From Amyelois transitella (Eukaryota; Arthropoda; Insecta; Lepidoptera; Pyralidae): 64,000 nt of DNA. A program made the position numbers and the translations under genes. The stretch spans positions 5,919,001 through 5,983,000 of the forward strand of contig NC_083508.1 of the NCBI RefSeq assembly GCF_032362555.1, written 5' to 3'. Below, piece by piece: positions 61,200 to 64,000 of this stretch. Numbering within the stretch: position 1 is the stretch's first letter; each line of letters starts with the position of its first letter. Below the pieces are notes generated by a model. The model was not told where the DNA came from, ran no database searches, and was given only the letters and a program-made list of their open reading frames with translations.

Positions 61200-61831
61200 A
61201 AAGGAGACTAAGGGAATAAGCACACAATCATTACACATTGTACAAACTTCCATGCTGGTCTGATAGCAAAGAAAATCATTGTTAATGCCAGGTGCTTCTC
61301 TTCCATGTAGATTGTGAAAGTTATCAAGCACACACACATCAAAAAAAATTGAATATTTGTTATCAGTGCGCTCTCACTCGAGTATATTTGCCGACATTCG
61401 GTCTTCTCTTCCTTTACCACTGTCAATTCTTCCAAATTCTAATAATTCAAATCTTCCATCTCAACCAATGGTAAGTGACGATGAAGACGAAGATGTTCCA
61501 TGCCTATCCAAGAGATAGGTACCCATTCACTCTACTATAGTACTTGTTATTAGGGTTTTTCCTAATAGTGTGTATCTTCATTTACGTCAAAGATATGTTT
61601 TCTTGTCTGTTTTTAACGAATAAACTCCTGAAACAATTTTAAAAATTATTTCACCATTAGGAAGCTTATTAACCGAAAGTCCTATAGCGGCAGAGTAACA
61701 TTATTTCTTATTTAACCACTAGTGGCAGTATATTCCTCATTAATATTAAGGGTGTCTCTTTCTTTTTGGAAATAATTAAAACTGGGTTATTTTCATATAT
61801 TTTTTATTCTTATAAAATAAAGCCGTCCAGA
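61200..61831 (-). other. 3' flank of RpL23A
   Basis: A minus-strand AATAAA (tttatt at 61803-61808) lies 24 bases after the RpL23A stop. The rest is AT-rich without a recognised gene. Confidence 0.5.
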
Positions 61832-64000
61832 TTATATGATGCCAATTTTGTTGGCTACATCTAACGCGTCATGGTCCCTAGTCAGACGAACGTACGCCTT
61901 CTTCTTACCGTCAGGCCTGAAAAAGATAAGAATAACACGATCATTAGCATTACGTTGACAATAATTCAGAGAAATTTGAATTCTTTAAAGGGCTCAGAGT
62001 TGTGTATGTGTTATATCATTCTTAGTCAATGAGATTCCCACAGAAATTTCATCATTTCAAAAATCAATGTCCGTAATATATGTAGAAATAAAGTTGAAAA
62101 AAAAGAATACTTTACATGCATTTAGTCCTAAATTATATACATATCAGTTTTTTTATTTATTTAAGTTGCTACAGTAACCTAAACCTAATTGGTCTATGTC
62201 AAAATTGGAGGAATAGGAATGCAGACCAAACAGCTGGTAACAAACCTTTGCAGATGGTCTATAGCTTGCCATGTATTCTGTGTATTATAGAAGCTTCAGT
62301 ATAAGGGTGTTAAATATTATTATCAAAATTATAAAAATATAGTGATTATAACATTGGACAAAGTAATAATTTGTTGTCAAAACAAAGTAACAAGGTTGTA
62401 TTGAAAAAAAAGGGGTGCAATATAAAAAATAAAATTCACAAACACATTAAAGCACAAAGTACAAGCAGGCAATTAGACATATTTTAAGCTTACAAGTCTA
62501 TAGAAGGGGAATCTGATATGCCAGAAAAGAATGATTACATAGAGATGTATCAAAAAGTTCATTGAAAAATGGCACAATAATATTAACAGGTGCTACTGAA
62601 TATTGGAAAGAAACTAAAAGTGCATACTAATCATCAAAATACTAATGAAGAACCAATATTAATAAAATTAGGCAGACTCGGGACCCCAAACACTTCTGTG
62701 GAAGGTGCAACCAGGAACAGGTAGAGATGAGAGAGAGATACCAAGACTTAACAAACCTGATTAGGGTATTGACTTTAGCAACGTTGATGTCATACAATTT
62801 CTTAACGGCTGCCTTGATGTGGTGCTTGTTAGAGCTTGTGTGGACAATGAATACCAAAGTATTATTGTCCTCAATTTTCTTCATGGCAGCTTCAGAGGTC
62901 AGAGGATACTTTATGATGTTGTATGCATCCATGCTGTCAACAAATATTTAAAAGTTTTGGTATAAAATATAGTTTCCATCATTGTTGGATTACAATGTAT
63001 TGATTTTTACTTTTAAGTACTTAAAAATAGTAAAGTTTGAGGTGTACTTTTATTTCCCATAGACATTAATAAGAAATAAGGAAATGAGCACTATTATCTA
63101 ATGCAACAAATATGATTCCATCTCATCTGGATTAAGTTCCTTTGTTACCAGAGTCACAATAGCATGCTTCTCCCAATGAAGAGAGAAGACAAAAAATCAA
63201 ATTAATCATAACAATGTATTCTCTCATCCACATTTTAAGTTTGGATAATAGTGAAGTTGACATTATTGAACAAAATGCTGCAGTGCAGTTTGTTACTGCT
63301 TCTTCTACACTGGGTTTGGAAGCAGCAGTAAACTTGTCTTAAGGAATTTGACTTCAACCAATATTGGGAAAAACCAAAAGAAATGACAAGTATAGTGATG
63401 TTGCAATGTCCCATAAAAAAAGAGTACAAATTTTTTATTTGTATTTGGTATCAGGCAAGGCATAGCCACTTACAAACTTTCCCCATTCAATTCACATAAA
63501 ATATTTATATTTATGATCAGATTCAAAGTTTATTATGATCCTTTTAAACTTATGCTCTTTTGATATAAATGAAAGTATATTTACCGATTCCTCTTGGGCA
63601 GAGAATTTCTTGGATATTTAGGGTGTCTTGGTGGCTCAAAAGTTTTGGGCCTACGGAAATGCACAGAAGTGCGAATCTTACGGATTCTCTTTCCATGTTC
63701 ACCTTTAACAACCTGTAATATTTGAATATTTTATTAAAGTTATACACAACATCCATTAAAATACTTTATGTCAGCAATCAGAATTGTGTTAAATTTATAT
63801 CATTCTCACTCAATGAGATTCCCACAATGATATCATCATAGAACCATTGAAATAAAAAAAAAATATACCCCATTATTGTAGTATCCTAGTAGAATAATAT
63901 TAAAAATTGTTTTATACAATTTTAAATCAATAATGTCTGTACAAATAGCTTGATTGAATTAAAAACATATATTTTACCTTTCTCTGTGCCTTGAGAGCCT
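61832..64000 (-). CDS. RpL23A: 60S ribosomal protein L23a, 3' part
   Basis: Four exon segments in phase on the minus strand: 63978-64000 (cut by the window edge), 63585-63712, 62757-62933 and 61832-61916. The peptide reads KALKAQRK, then [36 protein letters not shown], the conserved core [20 protein letters not shown] and [18 protein letters not shown], and ends [14 protein letters not shown]. This is the C-terminal 130 or so residues of L23a (uL23), which lines the peptide exit of the large subunit and contacts 28S rRNA. The N-terminal extension lies beyond the window. Two introns carry predicted snoRNAs, which fits a ribosomal-protein host gene. Confidence 0.97.
61989..62060 (-). ncRNA. predicted C/D-box snoRNA (copy 2) in RpL23A intron
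   Basis: On the minus strand a C box (ATGATGA, 62049-62055) and a D box (CTGA, 61994-61997) are 51 bases apart, the normal C/D size. Between them is 'tgtgggaatctcattga', identical to the snoRNA in the neighbouring intron, followed by a C'-like 'aatgatat'. As I recall the conserved large-subunit rRNA, 'gtgggaatctca' can pair with its 'tgagattcccac' stretch. The terminal stem is weak. Confidence 0.6.
63215..63425 (+). repeat. dispersed repeat B, copy 3 in RpL23A intron
   Basis: Third copy of repeat B: 'tgaagttgacatta', 'ctgcagtgcagtttgttac', 'agcagcagtaaactt', 'tcaaccaatattg'. It lies antisense to RpL23A. Confidence 0.75.
63773..63843 (-). ncRNA. predicted C/D-box snoRNA (copy 1) in RpL23A intron
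   Basis: On the minus strand a C box (ATGATGA, 63833-63839) and a D box (CTGA, 63778-63781) enclose 'tgtgggaatctcattgagtg' and a C'-like 'aatgatat'. It shares the guide and box order with copy 2 in the next-but-one intron while the rest differs, which argues for selection on the guide. It lies 60 bases upstream of the exon at 63712, a usual place for intronic snoRNAs. Confidence 0.62.

Noticed and set aside
1-64000. CRISPR arrays, prophage or bacterial operons
   Set aside because: No regularly spaced direct repeats, no ribosome-binding-site gene trains; genes have spliceosomal introns.

Overview
This is an AT-rich insect nuclear sequence with large repeat-filled introns. Intron-interrupted genes, tRNA-headed SINEs, mariner remnants and a repeat built around a 'gtagacagagcc' core suggest a moth or butterfly. 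That placement is an inference from repeat style and gene families, not a proven assignment. No prokaryotic gene layout, CRISPR array or virus was seen.

Layout. 1-13.7 kb: no confidently identified gene; AT-rich DNA with SINE, LINE and mariner pieces, a perfect 31-bp-arm hairpin, a TTCGAA-rich patch and five GC-rich islands that could be stray exons or transposon pieces. 13.7-14.6 kb: a possible terminal exon of an unknown membrane protein, then intronless eIF1A. 14.6-19.4 kb: dispersed repeats. 19.4-25.8 kb: AKAP1 (mitochondrial anchor, KH and Tudor), seven coding exons on the plus strand. 26-28 kb: a long foldback element and a SINE. 29.2-34.4 kb (minus): a ten-exon gene encoding a cytochrome P450 reductase-like protein with no recognisable FMN domain. 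38.2-57.1 kb (minus): the complete NADPH-cytochrome P450 reductase, twelve coding exons, 684 codons. 59.7-60.9 kb: a GC-rich LINE reverse transcriptase fragment. 61.8-64.0 kb (minus): the 3' part of RpL23A, with two predicted C/D-box snoRNAs in its introns.

The most striking observation is the tandem reductase pair. The last six exons of the short gene have exactly the same lengths as the last six of the full reductase except for one pair that differs (215 against 242), and all nine shared junction phases match. The FAD, NADPH and catalytic residues are kept, yet the FMN half is reduced to one strongly diverged, cysteine-rich exon preceded by a new, basic, presequence-like start exon. All ten exons are open, in phase and bounded by GT-AG, so it reads as a functional FAD-only reductase rather than a pseudogene.

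The genes are otherwise a mixed housekeeping neighbourhood: translation initiation (eIF1A), ribosome (RpL23A and its guide RNAs), mitochondrial surface RNA/PKA anchoring (AKAP1) and electron transfer to microsomal P450s (CPR). Exon coordinates were worked out by hand from reading frames and splice signals; transcript ends and untranslated exons are mostly unknown.
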